DNA of 64,000 bases from Gemmobacter lutimaris (lineage in GTDB: Bacteria; Pseudomonadota; Alphaproteobacteria; Rhodobacterales; Rhodobacteraceae): the NCBI RefSeq assembly GCF_003570715.1, contig NZ_QXXQ01000003.1, positions 124,001 to 188,000 on the forward strand, read 5' to 3'. A model generated the notes under the pieces. That model made no database searches. It was not told the origin of the DNA and saw only the letters and a list, made by a program, of their open reading frames with translations. The translations under genes were made by a program, and so were the position numbers. Shown piece after piece: positions 13,001 to 21,145 of this stretch. Each line of letters begins with the position of its first letter. Position 1 is the first letter of the stretch.

Positions 13001-15468
13001 TCGCGATGCAGGCGGTGGATGTGGCCGAGGGTGAGAACCTGATCGACCTGCCCGTCACCGATGACTGGGGCGCGGGGGTCTATGTCACCGCCTCGGTGCT
13101 GCGGCCGATGGATGTGGCGGCGGGGCGCAACCCGGCGCGGGCGCTCGGTCTGGCCCATGCCAGCATCGATCCCGGCGCCGCCAAGCTGGATGTCACCGTG
13201 CAGGCCCCGGCCGAGGCCGCGCCGCGTGGCCCGCTGGACATCGCGGTGAAGGTCGCAGGTGTGGCCGCGGGCGATACCGCCTATGTCACCGTTGCGGCCG
13301 TGGATGTGGGCATCCTTAACCTCACTGGCTTCAAGGCACCCGATCCGGCTGGATATTACTTTGGCCAGCAGAAGCTGGGCATCGGTATCCGCGACGTTTA
13401 CGGCCGTCTCATCGACGGGCTGAACGGGGCCGAGGGACAGGTGCGTTCGGGCGGAGACGCGGGCGCGCAAGCCCGGCTGCAAGCCCCGCCGCCCACCGAA
13501 GAACTGGTGGCCTATTTCACTGGCCCGGTCGCGGTGGGGGCCGATGGTCTGGCGCGTGTCAGCTTCGACCTGCCCTCGTTCAACGGCACCGTGAAGGTGA
13601 TGGCCGTGGCCTGGAGCGGCAAGGGCGTCGGCCAGTCCAGCGCCGATGTGCTGGTGCGCGACCCGGTGGTGGTGACCGCCTCGCTGCCGCGCTTCATGGC
13701 GCCCGGCGATGAAAGCCGCCTGCTGCTGGAAATCGTGCATGCCACCGGCCCGGCCGGGCGAATGAAACTGGCCGTAGCGGGCGAGGGCGTCACCCTTGGC
13801 ACCGTCCCGGCCGAGATCGACCTTGGCGAAAAGCAGAAGACCAGCCTCCGTATTCCGGTGACTGCAGGCGCAGCGGGGATCGACAAGATCACCGTCACGC
13901 TGACCACGCCGGAAGGTAAGGAACTGGTGAAGACGCTCACCCTGCCCGTGCAATCGGGCGAACCCGAGGTCGCGCGGGTCAGCCGCTTCGATCTGGACAA
14001 GGGGCAAGCGTTTACCTTCGATTCCGCGGCTTTCGACGGGATGATGCCCGGCACCGCCAAGGCGACGCTCGCCGTCGGTCCCATCGCGCGACTGAATGCG
14101 CCGGGGCTGCTGGAGGCGCTGGATCGTTACCCCTATGGCTGCACCGAACAGATGACCTCGCGCGCGCTGCCCTTGGTTTACTTTGATCAGGTGGCGCAGG
14201 CGATGCAGTTGAAAGGGGCCGACAATATCAGCCTCCGCATCGACCAGGCGATTACCGAGATCTTGCAGAACCAGAATGCCGAGGGCGCCTTTGGCCTGTG
14301 GTCGGCGCCGGAATATTCGGGCGGCGATCTGTGGCTGGATGCCTATGTGACCGATTTCCTCAGCCGGGCCCGCGCGCAGGGGCATGAGGTGCCGGCACTG
14401 GCCTTCCGCAATGCGCTGGATAATCTGCGCAATCAGGTGAACTACCAGTCCGACTTCGACGAGGGCGGCGAGGCGCTGGCCTATGCGCTGCTGGTTCTGG
14501 CGCGCGAAGGGGCGGCGGCGATTGGCGATCTGCGTTATTACGCCGATGTGAAGGGCGATGCCTTCGCCACGCCGCTGGCACAGGCGCAGCTTGGCGCGGC
14601 GCTGGCGTCCTATGGCGATCCGGCGCGGGCCGATGCGATGTTCCGCAAGGCGATGGCGCGACTGGATGCGGCGAAGCCCGATACGGCGCAGATCCTGCGG
14701 GCGGATTACGGCACCACCCGGCGCGACGCGGCGGCGGTGCTGACGCTGGCGGTGGAATCCGGCTCGCAGGCGGTGAACCGCGACGAGCTGGTCAGTCGCA
14801 TTGCCACCACCGGCGCGCTTTCGACGCAGGAAAGCGTATGGACGCTGCTTGCCTCCAACGCGCTGCTCGACGGGGCAGGGGCGGATGTCACCATGAACGG
14901 GGCGCCAGTCACCGGGCCGCTGGTGCGGGTGCTGTCCGATGGCGATGCGCCGGTGACGGTGCAGAACAACGGCGCCAAGACCTTCCTGACCGTCACCACC
15001 TATGGCGTGCCGGCCGAACCGCTGTCGGCCGCTGGCAACGGCTATTCCATCAGCCGCAGCTATTACACGCTGGATGGTCAGGCGGCGACGCTGGACGGGC
15101 TGAAGGTGGGCGATCGTCTGGTCACCGTGCTGGAGGTGACGCCCTTCGGGCGCGGCGAGGCGCGGTTGATGGTCAACGATCCGCTGCCCGCCGGGTTCGA
15201 GATCGACAACCCCAACCTGATCGGCGGCGGCAATATCGATGCGCTGGACTGGCTGGGTCTGGAAACCGATGCCGCGCATAGCGAGTTCCGGCAGGATCGT
15301 TTCCTGACGGCGTTGGATCGTTACGATAACGGCAGCTTCCGGCTGGCCTATATCGTGCGCGCGGTTTCGCCCGGCAGCTTCACCCATCCTGCCGCCTCGG
15401 TCGAGGACATGTATCGCCCGAGCTTCCGCGCCCAAAGCGGCACCGGCCGGGTGACGATTGCAGAGTGA
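10030..15468 (+). CDS. yfhM: Bacterial alpha-2-macroglobulin with N-terminal PAN/Apple domain
   Basis: Large secreted or periplasmic protease trap of 1812 residues. It has a signal peptide (MRPFRLAVAVAVLALGLPGL, then SSAQ) and next a Cys-rich PAN/Apple-like module at about residues 30-105 (CERACTAEPRCTDFTF). Macroglobulin MG domains follow, then the thioester site CTEQ with Cys1371 in YPYGCTEQMTSRALPL, in an alpha-helical TED domain. The preserved CxEQ suggests a functional thioester that covalently traps attacking proteases. Start chosen at 10030 because AGGAGG precedes it. The stop overlaps pbpC (TGATG), the classic A2M-PBP1C pairing. Confidence 0.93.
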   Translation: MRPFRLAVAVAVLALGLPGLSSAQDLIPAKRFVLTQDADLPGGDLSSQFDTTLEACERACTAEPRCTDFTFNTRNGSCFVKANPGEGAFYQGAISGRLVQADPALLREAPARRADLGFLNDGDFALALDQAQGLGNLHTTGQWTAAEHMEAARQNEAAGKLMQAANFTGAALNAEDRADLWVEYARLLLAAANQNQNEAGSLRFRALSASVNAYLRTGLVAVRHNALVQMALAMEAQGRGGDMVKALRLAQSIQPRDDTAALLDKAAGKYGFRILETDIQSDTARPRVCVNVSEDLVESGLDYAPFVQLPETGLTVQPGGWRQLCVEGVSHGKRYQFTFREGLPSADGQELAKSVQISAYVRDRAAQVRFPGRAYVLPKTDQAALPVVTVNTDKLDLALYRVSDRNILRAAQNGYIDWPIAEYQEQGFAGEVGEELWKGSATVVREVNKDVTTRLPLAEALHDLPAGIYALKAAVPGVDPYAIPAAWQWFVVSDLGMTSLSGTDGLHVIIRSLASAEARAGVTVELLSRTNNVLGTAVTDAQGYARFDAGLARGTGGAAPSMLVAKDGDKDLAFLSLTDPEFDLSDRGVEGREAAGPVDVFLTTDRGAYRAGETVYATALTRDPRAQAVEGLPLTAIYRRPDGVEYARAQAADAGKGGHVFAQPIAGSAPRGVWKMQVYADLEAKPLATQTFLVEDFLPERIDYALKLPDTPLAPGDVAEIGVEAKYLFGAPGADLAIEGEVLLRAAKGLPAWPGYVFGRHDQPFDARMEAIASGTRTDAAGKATVAAALPEADDPGRPLEARFTLRIAEGSGRPVERRVETPLVPVSPMIGVKPLFDGTVPENAEARFALIGVGTDLAATPMKAAWELTRVETNYQWYSYSGNWNWEPVTTRTRIASGEVDLGADPVQVSAPVQWGEYELSVSRIDGTPAETSTSFYAGWYAPADATATPDTLELSLDKPAYRPGETAKLRMVPRAAGKALVMVMSDRLIAMQAVDVAEGENLIDLPVTDDWGAGVYVTASVLRPMDVAAGRNPARALGLAHASIDPGAAKLDVTVQAPAEAAPRGPLDIAVKVAGVAAGDTAYVTVAAVDVGILNLTGFKAPDPAGYYFGQQKLGIGIRDVYGRLIDGLNGAEGQVRSGGDAGAQARLQAPPPTEELVAYFTGPVAVGADGLARVSFDLPSFNGTVKVMAVAWSGKGVGQSSADVLVRDPVVVTASLPRFMAPGDESRLLLEIVHATGPAGRMKLAVAGEGVTLGTVPAEIDLGEKQKTSLRIPVTAGAAGIDKITVTLTTPEGKELVKTLTLPVQSGEPEVARVSRFDLDKGQAFTFDSAAFDGMMPGTAKATLAVGPIARLNAPGLLEALDRYPYGCTEQMTSRALPLVYFDQVAQAMQLKGADNISLRIDQAITEILQNQNAEGAFGLWSAPEYSGGDLWLDAYVTDFLSRARAQGHEVPALAFRNALDNLRNQVNYQSDFDEGGEALAYALLVLAREGAAAIGDLRYYADVKGDAFATPLAQAQLGAALASYGDPARADAMFRKAMARLDAAKPDTAQILRADYGTTRRDAAAVLTLAVESGSQAVNRDELVSRIATTGALSTQESVWTLLASNALLDGAGADVTMNGAPVTGPLVRVLSDGDAPVTVQNNGAKTFLTVTTYGVPAEPLSAAGNGYSISRSYYTLDGQAATLDGLKVGDRLVTVLEVTPFGRGEARLMVNDPLPAGFEIDNPNLIGGGNIDALDWLGLETDAAHSEFRQDRFLTALDRYDNGSFRLAYIVRAVSPGSFTHPAASVEDMYRPSFRAQSGTGRVTIAE

Positions 15469-17501
15469 TGCGCGCGCGCTGGCCCATTGCCCTGGTCGCT
15501 GCCCTATGGGTGGCGGCCTTTGGCCTTGACCGGGCGCGGGACTGGGTGGCGGCGACCGATCTGCCGCCGCTGACCCTGCCAAGCTCGGTCGAGGTGGTGG
15601 ACCGCAACGACATCCTGCTGCGTGCCTATACCGTGGCCGATGGCCGCTGGCGCATGACTGTGACGCCGGATGAGGTGGACCTGCGTTACCTCGCCATGCT
15701 GGTGGCCTATGAGGACAAGCGGTTCTGGCAGCATCATGGCGTTGACTGGCGGTCGATGGCGCGGGCTTTGGCGCAGGCGGTCCGGTCGGGGCGCGTGGTT
15801 TCGGGCGGCTCCACCCTGACCATGCAGGTGGCGCGGCTGCTGGAGGACAGCGGCACCGGCAAGGTTGCAGGCAAGCTGCGGCAGATGCGCGTGGCGCTGG
15901 CGCTGGAACAGCGGTTGACCAAACCGCAGATCCTGCAACTTTACCTCAATCTTGCTCCGTTCGGCGGCAACCTTGAAGGGCTGCGCGCGGCCTCGCTGAC
16001 CTATTTCGGAAAAGAACCGCGCCGCCTGACGCCGGCGGAAGCCGCGCTGCTGGTCGCCATTCCACAGGCCCCGGAAAGCCGCCGCCCCGACCGCCACCCC
16101 GGTCGCGCAGCAGAGGCACGGGGCCGCGTGTTGGAGCGCGCGCTGCGCGACGGCGTCATCAGCGCCGAACAGGCGCGTGAGACGCAGGGCGAAAGGGTGC
16201 CTGATGCGCGCCAGCCGGTGCCGATGCTCGCCCCGCATCTGGCCGACCGGGTGGTTGCCGAAAACCCCGGCGTGCCGCGCCTGAAGCTGACCATCGAGGC
16301 GGGTTTGCAGAAATCACTTGAGGCGCTGGCGCGCGAGGCCGTGCAGGCGCGGGGCGAACAGTTGCAGATCGCCATTCTGGCCGCCGACCATCGCTCGGGC
16401 GAGATCCTTGCCTCGGTCGGTTCGGCCGGGTTTCTGGCCGACCGGCGGCAGGGTTTCGTGGATATGACGCAGGCGCTGCGCTCACCCGGCAGCACGTTGA
16501 AACCGCTGGTCTATGGCCTCGCCTTCGACGAGGGGCTGGCCCATCCTGAAACCATGATCGACGACAAGCCGGTCAACTTCGGCACCTATGCGCCGCAGAA
16601 TTTCGACAAGATCTTCCGTGGCACTGTGCGAGTGCGCGAGGCCTTGCAGATGTCGCTCAATATCCCGGTCGTGCTGCTGACCGAGGCGCTGGGCCCGGCC
16701 AAGGTCATCGCCGGGATGCAGCGCGCGGGCATGGCGCCGGTGTTGAAGGGCGACGAGCCGGGGCTGGCGATCAGCCTCGGCGGCGTGGGGGTGACGCTGC
16801 ACGATATGGTGCAACTTTACGCCGCCATCGCGCGCGGCGGCGTGGCGCTTCCCCTGCGGGTCATGGGGGATGGTGCGCCGGGGCAAAGGGTGATGTCGGC
16901 GGTCGCGGCGTGGCAGGTGGCCGATGTGCTGGCGGGTTTACCACCGCCACCCGGTGCGCCCTCGAACCGGCTGGCCTACAAGACCGGCACCTCTTACGGC
17001 CACCGCGATGCCTGGGCCATCGGCTTTGACGGGCGCTATGTGGTGGGGGTCTGGATGGGGCGGGCGGATGGCACGCCCGTGCCGGGGGCCTTCGGCGCCG
17101 ATACCGCCGCGCCGGTGTTGTTTCAGGCCATCGGCCGGATCAGCCGCAGCCTGACGCCGCTGCCGCCCGTGCCCCCGGCGACACTGTTGCTGTCGAATGC
17201 CGAATTGCCGCAACCCCTGCGCAGTTTCCGGTCGCGCACTGCTGCCTTCGAACTGAAGGCCGATGCGCCAGTGGTTACCTTTCCGCCGGAAGGAGCGGAG
17301 GTCGAGCGGCTGGACGGGCAGTTGCTGGTGAAACTGCGGGGCGGTCAGTTGCCGCTGACCCTTATGGCCGATGGCGTGCCATTACGCACGGGCCTGCGCA
17401 GCCGCGAGGCGCTGCTGGCCATGCCCGGCGCGGGCTTTGTCACGCTGAGCGTGATTGACGCGGAAGGGCGATCCTCCCGCGTCCGGGTGCTGCTGAAATA
17501 G
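15468..17501 (+). CDS. pbpC: Penicillin-binding protein 1C
   Basis: Bifunctional-type peptidoglycan synthase of 677 residues anchored in the inner membrane. N-terminal span at about 5-22 (WPIALVAALWVAAFGLD). The glycosyltransferase domain shows AYEDKRFWQHHGVDWRSMAR and GGSTLTMQVARLL. The transpeptidase domain carries the SxxK box in SPGSTLKPLVYG and the KTG box in LAYKTGTSYG. The C-terminal BiPBP_C domain follows (FPPEGAEVE onward). Its ATG overlaps the macroglobulin stop codon, so the two are translationally coupled. PBP1C is thought to repair the wall after protease attack together with the macroglobulin. Confidence 0.95.
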   Translation: MRARWPIALVAALWVAAFGLDRARDWVAATDLPPLTLPSSVEVVDRNDILLRAYTVADGRWRMTVTPDEVDLRYLAMLVAYEDKRFWQHHGVDWRSMARALAQAVRSGRVVSGGSTLTMQVARLLEDSGTGKVAGKLRQMRVALALEQRLTKPQILQLYLNLAPFGGNLEGLRAASLTYFGKEPRRLTPAEAALLVAIPQAPESRRPDRHPGRAAEARGRVLERALRDGVISAEQARETQGERVPDARQPVPMLAPHLADRVVAENPGVPRLKLTIEAGLQKSLEALAREAVQARGEQLQIAILAADHRSGEILASVGSAGFLADRRQGFVDMTQALRSPGSTLKPLVYGLAFDEGLAHPETMIDDKPVNFGTYAPQNFDKIFRGTVRVREALQMSLNIPVVLLTEALGPAKVIAGMQRAGMAPVLKGDEPGLAISLGGVGVTLHDMVQLYAAIARGGVALPLRVMGDGAPGQRVMSAVAAWQVADVLAGLPPPPGAPSNRLAYKTGTSYGHRDAWAIGFDGRYVVGVWMGRADGTPVPGAFGADTAAPVLFQAIGRISRSLTPLPPVPPATLLLSNAELPQPLRSFRSRTAAFELKADAPVVTFPPEGAEVERLDGQLLVKLRGGQLPLTLMADGVPLRTGLRSREALLAMPGAGFVTLSVIDAEGRSSRVRVLLK

Positions 17502-17504
17502 CGG

Positions 17505-18680
17505 TCAGATCCGCTCCAGCGCCAGCGCGATGCCCTGACCGCCGCCGATGCACATGGTGACGATGGCGCGCTTGCCGCCGATCCGTTCCAGTTCATACAT
17601 CGCCTTGACGGTGATCAGCGCGCCGGTCGCGCCCACGGGGTGCCCCAGCGCGATCGCGCCGCCATTCGGGTTCACCTTCGCCGGGTCCAGCCCCAGTTCC
17701 TTCGTCACCGCAAGGGCCTGTGCCGCGAAAGCCTCGTTCGATTCGATCACATCGAAATCGGCCAGCGTCAGGCCGGTGCGTTCCATCAACTGCCGCACGG
17801 CGGGGATGGGGCCAAGGCCCATGACCTCGGGGCGCACCCCGGCGACGGAATAGCCAAGGATGCGGGCGCGCGGCGTCAATCCGGCCTTCTTGGCCGCGTC
17901 AGACCGCGCCAGAACCAGTGCCGCCGCCCCGTCATTGATGCCCGAGGCATTGCCCGCCGTCACGCTGCCGCCCTTCTGGAACACGGCTTTCAGCCCGGCC
18001 AGCGCCTCGGCGGTGGTGGCTTTGGGATGTTCATCCGTATCAAAGACCACTGTGCCCTTGCGACCCTGAATTTCGACCGGCGCGATCTGGTCCCTGAAGC
18101 GACCTTCCGCAATGGCGCGGGCGGCGCGGGCCTGGCTTTCCAGCGCGAAAGCATCCTGATCCTCGCGCGAGATGCCGCATTCGGCGGCCACATTCTCGGC
18201 CGTCACGCCCATATGCCCGGTCCCGAAGGGGCAGGTCAGCGCGCCGGTCATCATGTCCAGTGCGCGGGCGTCGCCCATCTTCTGCCCCCAGCGGGCGGCG
18301 GGCAGCGCATAGGGTGCGCGGCTCATGCATTCCGCCCCGCCGGCCAGCGCGAAATCGGCATCCCCGAGCATCAGCATCTGGGCGGCCGAGACCAGCGCCT
18401 GTGCACCGGAGCCGCACAGACGGTTCACGTTCATCGCAGGCGCGGTATCGGGCACACCGGCCTGAATGGCTACGACCCGCGACAGATACATGTCGCGCGG
18501 CTCGGTATTGATGACATGGCCGAAGACGGTGGTGCCGACCTGCGCGCCCGCCACCCCCGCGCGTTCCAGCGCAGCCTTGGCCACATGGGTCGCAAGGTCG
18601 ATAGGGGCAAAGCCCGCGAGGCTGCCGCCGAAAGCGCCGATTGCGGTGCGGGCGCCAGAGAGGATAACGATGTCGGTCAT
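17505..18680 (-). CDS. Acetyl-CoA C-acetyltransferase (thiolase)
   Basis: Thiolase of 391 residues that reversibly condenses two acetyl-CoA to acetoacetyl-CoA, used in polyhydroxybutyrate synthesis (PhaA) or acetoacetate use (AtoB). All catalytic residues are present: nucleophile Cys89 in [10 protein letters not shown], His347 in [11 protein letters not shown] and Cys377 in CIGGGQG. There is no phaB, phaC or atoDA nearby, so the pathway cannot be decided here. Convergent with pbpC (3 nt between stops) and divergent from the MFS gene. Confidence 0.9.
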   Translation of the reverse strand: MTDIVILSGARTAIGAFGGSLAGFAPIDLATHVAKAALERAGVAGAQVGTTVFGHVINTEPRDMYLSRVVAIQAGVPDTAPAMNVNRLCGSGAQALVSAAQMLMLGDADFALAGGAECMSRAPYALPAARWGQKMGDARALDMMTGALTCPFGTGHMGVTAENVAAECGISREDQDAFALESQARAARAIAEGRFRDQIAPVEIQGRKGTVVFDTDEHPKATTAEALAGLKAVFQKGGSVTAGNASGINDGAAALVLARSDAAKKAGLTPRARILGYSVAGVRPEVMGLGPIPAVRQLMERTGLTLADFDVIESNEAFAAQALAVTKELGLDPAKVNPNGGAIALGHPVGATGALITVKAMYELERIGGKRAIVTMCIGGGQGIALALERI

Positions 18681-18797
18681 GTGTAAGCCTTTCGCTCGGA
18701 TCGGTGCGAGACTGGCCGCGCATCAGGATACGCGCGAGTCTGACGTTGCGTCATCGCCGCGTGAAAGGCAAAGGCGGAACCGCCGCAGGAGATGGAT

Positions 18798-19919
18798 ATG
18801 GAAATGACGGCGCGGGACCGGGGGGTCTTGCTGGCGGCGGGAATGGCGGTTTTTGTGCTGATGGGGGCTGTGCAGGCGGTTTATGGCCCGGCGCTGCCGG
18901 TGATCGCGCGGGAAACCGGGAGGGGCCTCGCTTCGGTTTCGGTGCTGTTCACGGCGCATTGGATCGGCGCGGCGCTGGGCGTGGCGGCGATGTTCGCACT
19001 GGGCACACGGATGACGCCGCGCGTTGTGGTGTTGGTGCTGGCAGCGGGATCCGCCCTGCTGGGTGCCGGGCTGGGCTGGAACACCATGCTGGCAGGCGCG
19101 GTGCTGGCAGGCATGGGCCAGGGATGCGCCGCCGTCTTGTTCAACCCGCGTCTGCTGGGGGCTTATGGTGCGCGCGGCCCGGCCATGCTGACCCTGATCA
19201 ATGCGATTTTCGGGGCGGGGGCGATTCTGGCGCCGCTTGCTTTCGTCGCATTGGCGGGGGCGTTCCGGCCTCTGTTTCTGGTGCTGGCAGCGGGTTTTCT
19301 CCTGACGCTGGTGCTGGCGCGCGATGTCGGGCGACCGGCTGTCAGCACGGCGCGGGGCGCTCTGCGGATCGACTGGATCGTGCTGGGTTTCGGTGCCTTC
19401 GGCGTCGGGTTTGAGGCGACACTTATCGGCCTTGGCCCTGCCGCGCTGGTGCGGGCTGGCCTGTCCGAGGTCAGCGCGGCGGAAATGCTCAGCCTGTTCT
19501 TCGTGGCCTTTCTTGCCGCGCGGGTGCTTCTGGTCTTCGTCGCGCATCTGGTCGCGCCCTTCACGCTTTATACGCTGTCGGTTGCCGGTCTGGTGCTGAC
19601 GCTTTGCGGTGCCGTCATTCTTGAGCCGGGCTGGATGTTCGTCGCTGCGGGCGCCTTTGCTGCAACGATCTTTCCGGGCTATTTCGTGGCTGCGGTGCAA
19701 AGGATGGGGCATGACCCGCGCGTCTCGCCGCTGGTTGTGGCCGGGGGGCTGGTCGGCGGTATTGGTATGCCCTTTGTCCTGGCGCAGATGGCTGAACAGA
19801 TGGGGCCGCGCGGCCTGTTCGTGGCCCTTGCGGCGATGGCTGTGGCGGTGTTGGTTGCGGCGCTGGCATTTGGCCTGCGTGGGCGCATCCCGGTCGAATC
19901 TGACCGGCAGGGGGCCTGA
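18798..19919 (+). CDS. MFS transporter
   Basis: Inner-membrane protein of about 373 residues with the hydrophobic periodicity of a 12-span major facilitator: repeated Leu/Val/Ala/Gly spans and a short charged central loop (RDVGRPAVSTARGALRID). Substrate unknown; the N-terminus resembles sugar/fucose-type permeases only loosely. Three in-frame ATGs lie at 18792, 18798 and 18804. I prefer 18798, which has AGGAG six bases upstream. A 9-bp GC-rich hairpin spans the stop codon. Confidence 0.7.
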   Translation: MEMTARDRGVLLAAGMAVFVLMGAVQAVYGPALPVIARETGRGLASVSVLFTAHWIGAALGVAAMFALGTRMTPRVVVLVLAAGSALLGAGLGWNTMLAGAVLAGMGQGCAAVLFNPRLLGAYGARGPAMLTLINAIFGAGAILAPLAFVALAGAFRPLFLVLAAGFLLTLVLARDVGRPAVSTARGALRIDWIVLGFGAFGVGFEATLIGLGPAALVRAGLSEVSAAEMLSLFFVAFLAARVLLVFVAHLVAPFTLYTLSVAGLVLTLCGAVILEPGWMFVAAGAFAATIFPGYFVAAVQRMGHDPRVSPLVVAGGLVGGIGMPFVLAQMAEQMGPRGLFVALAAMAVAVLVAALAFGLRGRIPVESDRQGA

Positions 19920-19931
19920 CCCGGCCCCCTG
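19908..19931. terminator. Hairpin across the MFS stop codon (weak terminator candidate)
   Basis: A perfect 9-bp stem, CAGGGGGCC and GGCCCCCTG, with a 6-nt loop overlaps the MFS stop and lies between two converging genes. No T-run follows on either strand, so intrinsic termination is doubtful; it may instead act as an RNA-end stabiliser. Confidence 0.3.
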
Positions 19932-19937
19932 AAAGCC

Positions 19938-20105
19938 CTAGAGAAACCGACGCGGCGCCAGTGTGATATCGCGCAGGGCGTGACCGCCTGAAATCAGCCG
20001 CCACAGATGCACCATGGCCAGCATGTCATCGGCCTTGGGCAGTGCATGGCCCGCATGGTCCCGCAGTTTCAGAACGCGCTGCCCGTCGAGCATTTCTGTT
20101 GTCAT
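19938..20105 (-). CDS. Small hypothetical protein, 55 residues
   Basis: A short reading frame not matching any neighbour. It encodes MTTEMLDGQRVLKLRDHAGH followed by a stretch ending DITLAPRRFL. An AAGGGA ribosome site stands 9 bases before the ATG, and the codons are GC-rich at the third position like the surrounding genes. It has no signal peptide, membrane span or recognised domain. It is convergent with the MFS gene and about 107 nt downstream of the metallophosphatase stop on the same strand. It could be a conserved small cytoplasmic protein; function unknown. Confidence 0.55.
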   Translation of the reverse strand: MTTEMLDGQRVLKLRDHAGHALPKADDMLAMVHLWRLISGGHALRDITLAPRRFL

Positions 20106-20212
20106 GTCCGTTATTCCCTTGCTGGATCGCCCCCGAGACCAGCGTGAACAGGCGGAATTAACGGCAGCTTACCTGCCTGTGGCGGGAATATGGCGCTTCC
20201 TTCGGGTTGCAC

Positions 20213-20944
20213 TCAGTTGTGCAGCGGCACACGTCCTGACGGGGTCAGGTGGAACACCTCGCGCCCTTCGAAGGCGACGGCAGTCAAAGGTCCGCCATAG
20301 GCAGCACCACTGTCGAGGTTCAGCCGGTTGCCGTAATGCATCGGTGCATCCAGCGCGGTATGGCCATGCACGATCAGCGCACCATGATCCCGGTCGTCCG
20401 AAAGGAAGGGTTCGCGGATCCAGACGAGGTCGGTTTCCGTCTGATCCTCGAAGGCGACACCGGGGCGGATACCGGCATGGACGAAGACCAGCTCACCCAG
20501 TCTGTGCATCGTGGGGCGGGACGCCAGCCAGTCGCGGTGTGCCTGGGGCACTGCCGCCATCGCATCGGCATGGACCGGCGCGACCGGCCGGTCGCCGGGG
20601 GCATGGATGCCGTAGGATGCAAGCGTGGTAGCCCCGCCAAGGCGCGGGTGCAGCCAGCTGTAGTCGGGGCGGAGTCCCGGATCCTGTGCCGCAGGATCAT
20701 CCAGAAACAGGCTGAACATGCGGTCGTGATTGCCCTTCAGCACCACCCAGTCTTCGCCGCGTGCCTGCCCGTGCAGCAGATGTTCGATGACACCGCGGCT
20801 GTCCGGGCCGCGATCCACCAGATCGCCCAGATGGATGACCGGGGCGGGGCCGCCATGGCGGGCCATATCCTCGGTGATGAGGTTATGGGCGGTCAGCAAC
20901 AGGTTCAGGTGGCCGTGGATGTCACCGATGGCATAGGCGCGCAT
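20213..20944 (-). CDS. Metallophosphoesterase (PrpE/ApaH-like serine/threonine phosphatase family)
   Basis: Cytoplasmic two-metal phosphoesterase of 243 residues. Metal-binding motifs appear in order: GDIHGH (residues 7-12), HLGDLVDRGPDSRG (GDxVDRG), LKGNHDRM (GNHD), then a C-terminal IVHGHTALDAP (GH) and NLDSGAAYGG. Such proteins act as protein phosphatases or dinucleoside tetraphosphatases; specificity is open. The start at 20944 follows an AAGGGA site and produces the canonical MRAYAIGDIHGH start. Upstream sequence holds a GC-rich hairpin repeat. Confidence 0.88.
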   Translation of the reverse strand: MRAYAIGDIHGHLNLLLTAHNLITEDMARHGGPAPVIHLGDLVDRGPDSRGVIEHLLHGQARGEDWVVLKGNHDRMFSLFLDDPAAQDPGLRPDYSWLHPRLGGATTLASYGIHAPGDRPVAPVHADAMAAVPQAHRDWLASRPTMHRLGELVFVHAGIRPGVAFEDQTETDLVWIREPFLSDDRDHGALIVHGHTALDAPMHYGNRLNLDSGAAYGGPLTAVAFEGREVFHLTPSGRVPLHN

Positions 20945-20972
20945 GGGGTATCCCTTCGCGGGTTGGGAAGCG

Positions 20973-21020
20973 CCGGGGGCTTCACGCCCCCGGACCCCCG
21001 TGGAGTATTTGGACAAGGGG
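20973..21020. repeat. GC-rich hairpin element followed by a pyrimidine/purine tail
   Basis: Perfect 8-bp stem CCGGGGGC/GCCCCCGG with loop TTCAC at 20973-20993, followed by ACCCCCGTGGAGTATTTGGA. From memory, sequences of this form recur in intergenic DNA of Rhodobacteraceae; copy number cannot be counted from this window, where I see only one clear copy. It sits directly upstream of the metallophosphatase start. Confidence 0.4.
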
Positions 21021-21115
21021 CAAAGGGCAAGGGTGCCACAGGCGCTGAGGTCGGGTTGCGGCGCGGGTGAGCGGATTTCACGGGCGGAACGGCTGTCGCG
21101 CCGCCTTGAAAGGAA

Positions 21116-21141
21116 AAGGGCCGGGGGATGCCCGGCCCTTT
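21116..21141 (-). terminator. Intrinsic terminator of serA
   Basis: A 10-bp perfect stem (AAGGGCCGGG with CCCGGCCCTT, 5-nt loop) ends five bases beyond the serA stop codon. On the minus strand it is followed by TTTTCCTTT, consistent with Rho-independent termination of the serC-serA transcript. Confidence 0.75.
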
Positions 21142-21145
21142 CGTA

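Noticed and set aside
12397-15582. 1061-residue open frame on the minus strand opposite the alpha-2-macroglobulin gene
   Set aside because: High GC content suppresses stop codons; composition (rich in Arg, Gln, His) is of antisense type, and the plus-strand frame has a clear domain structure.
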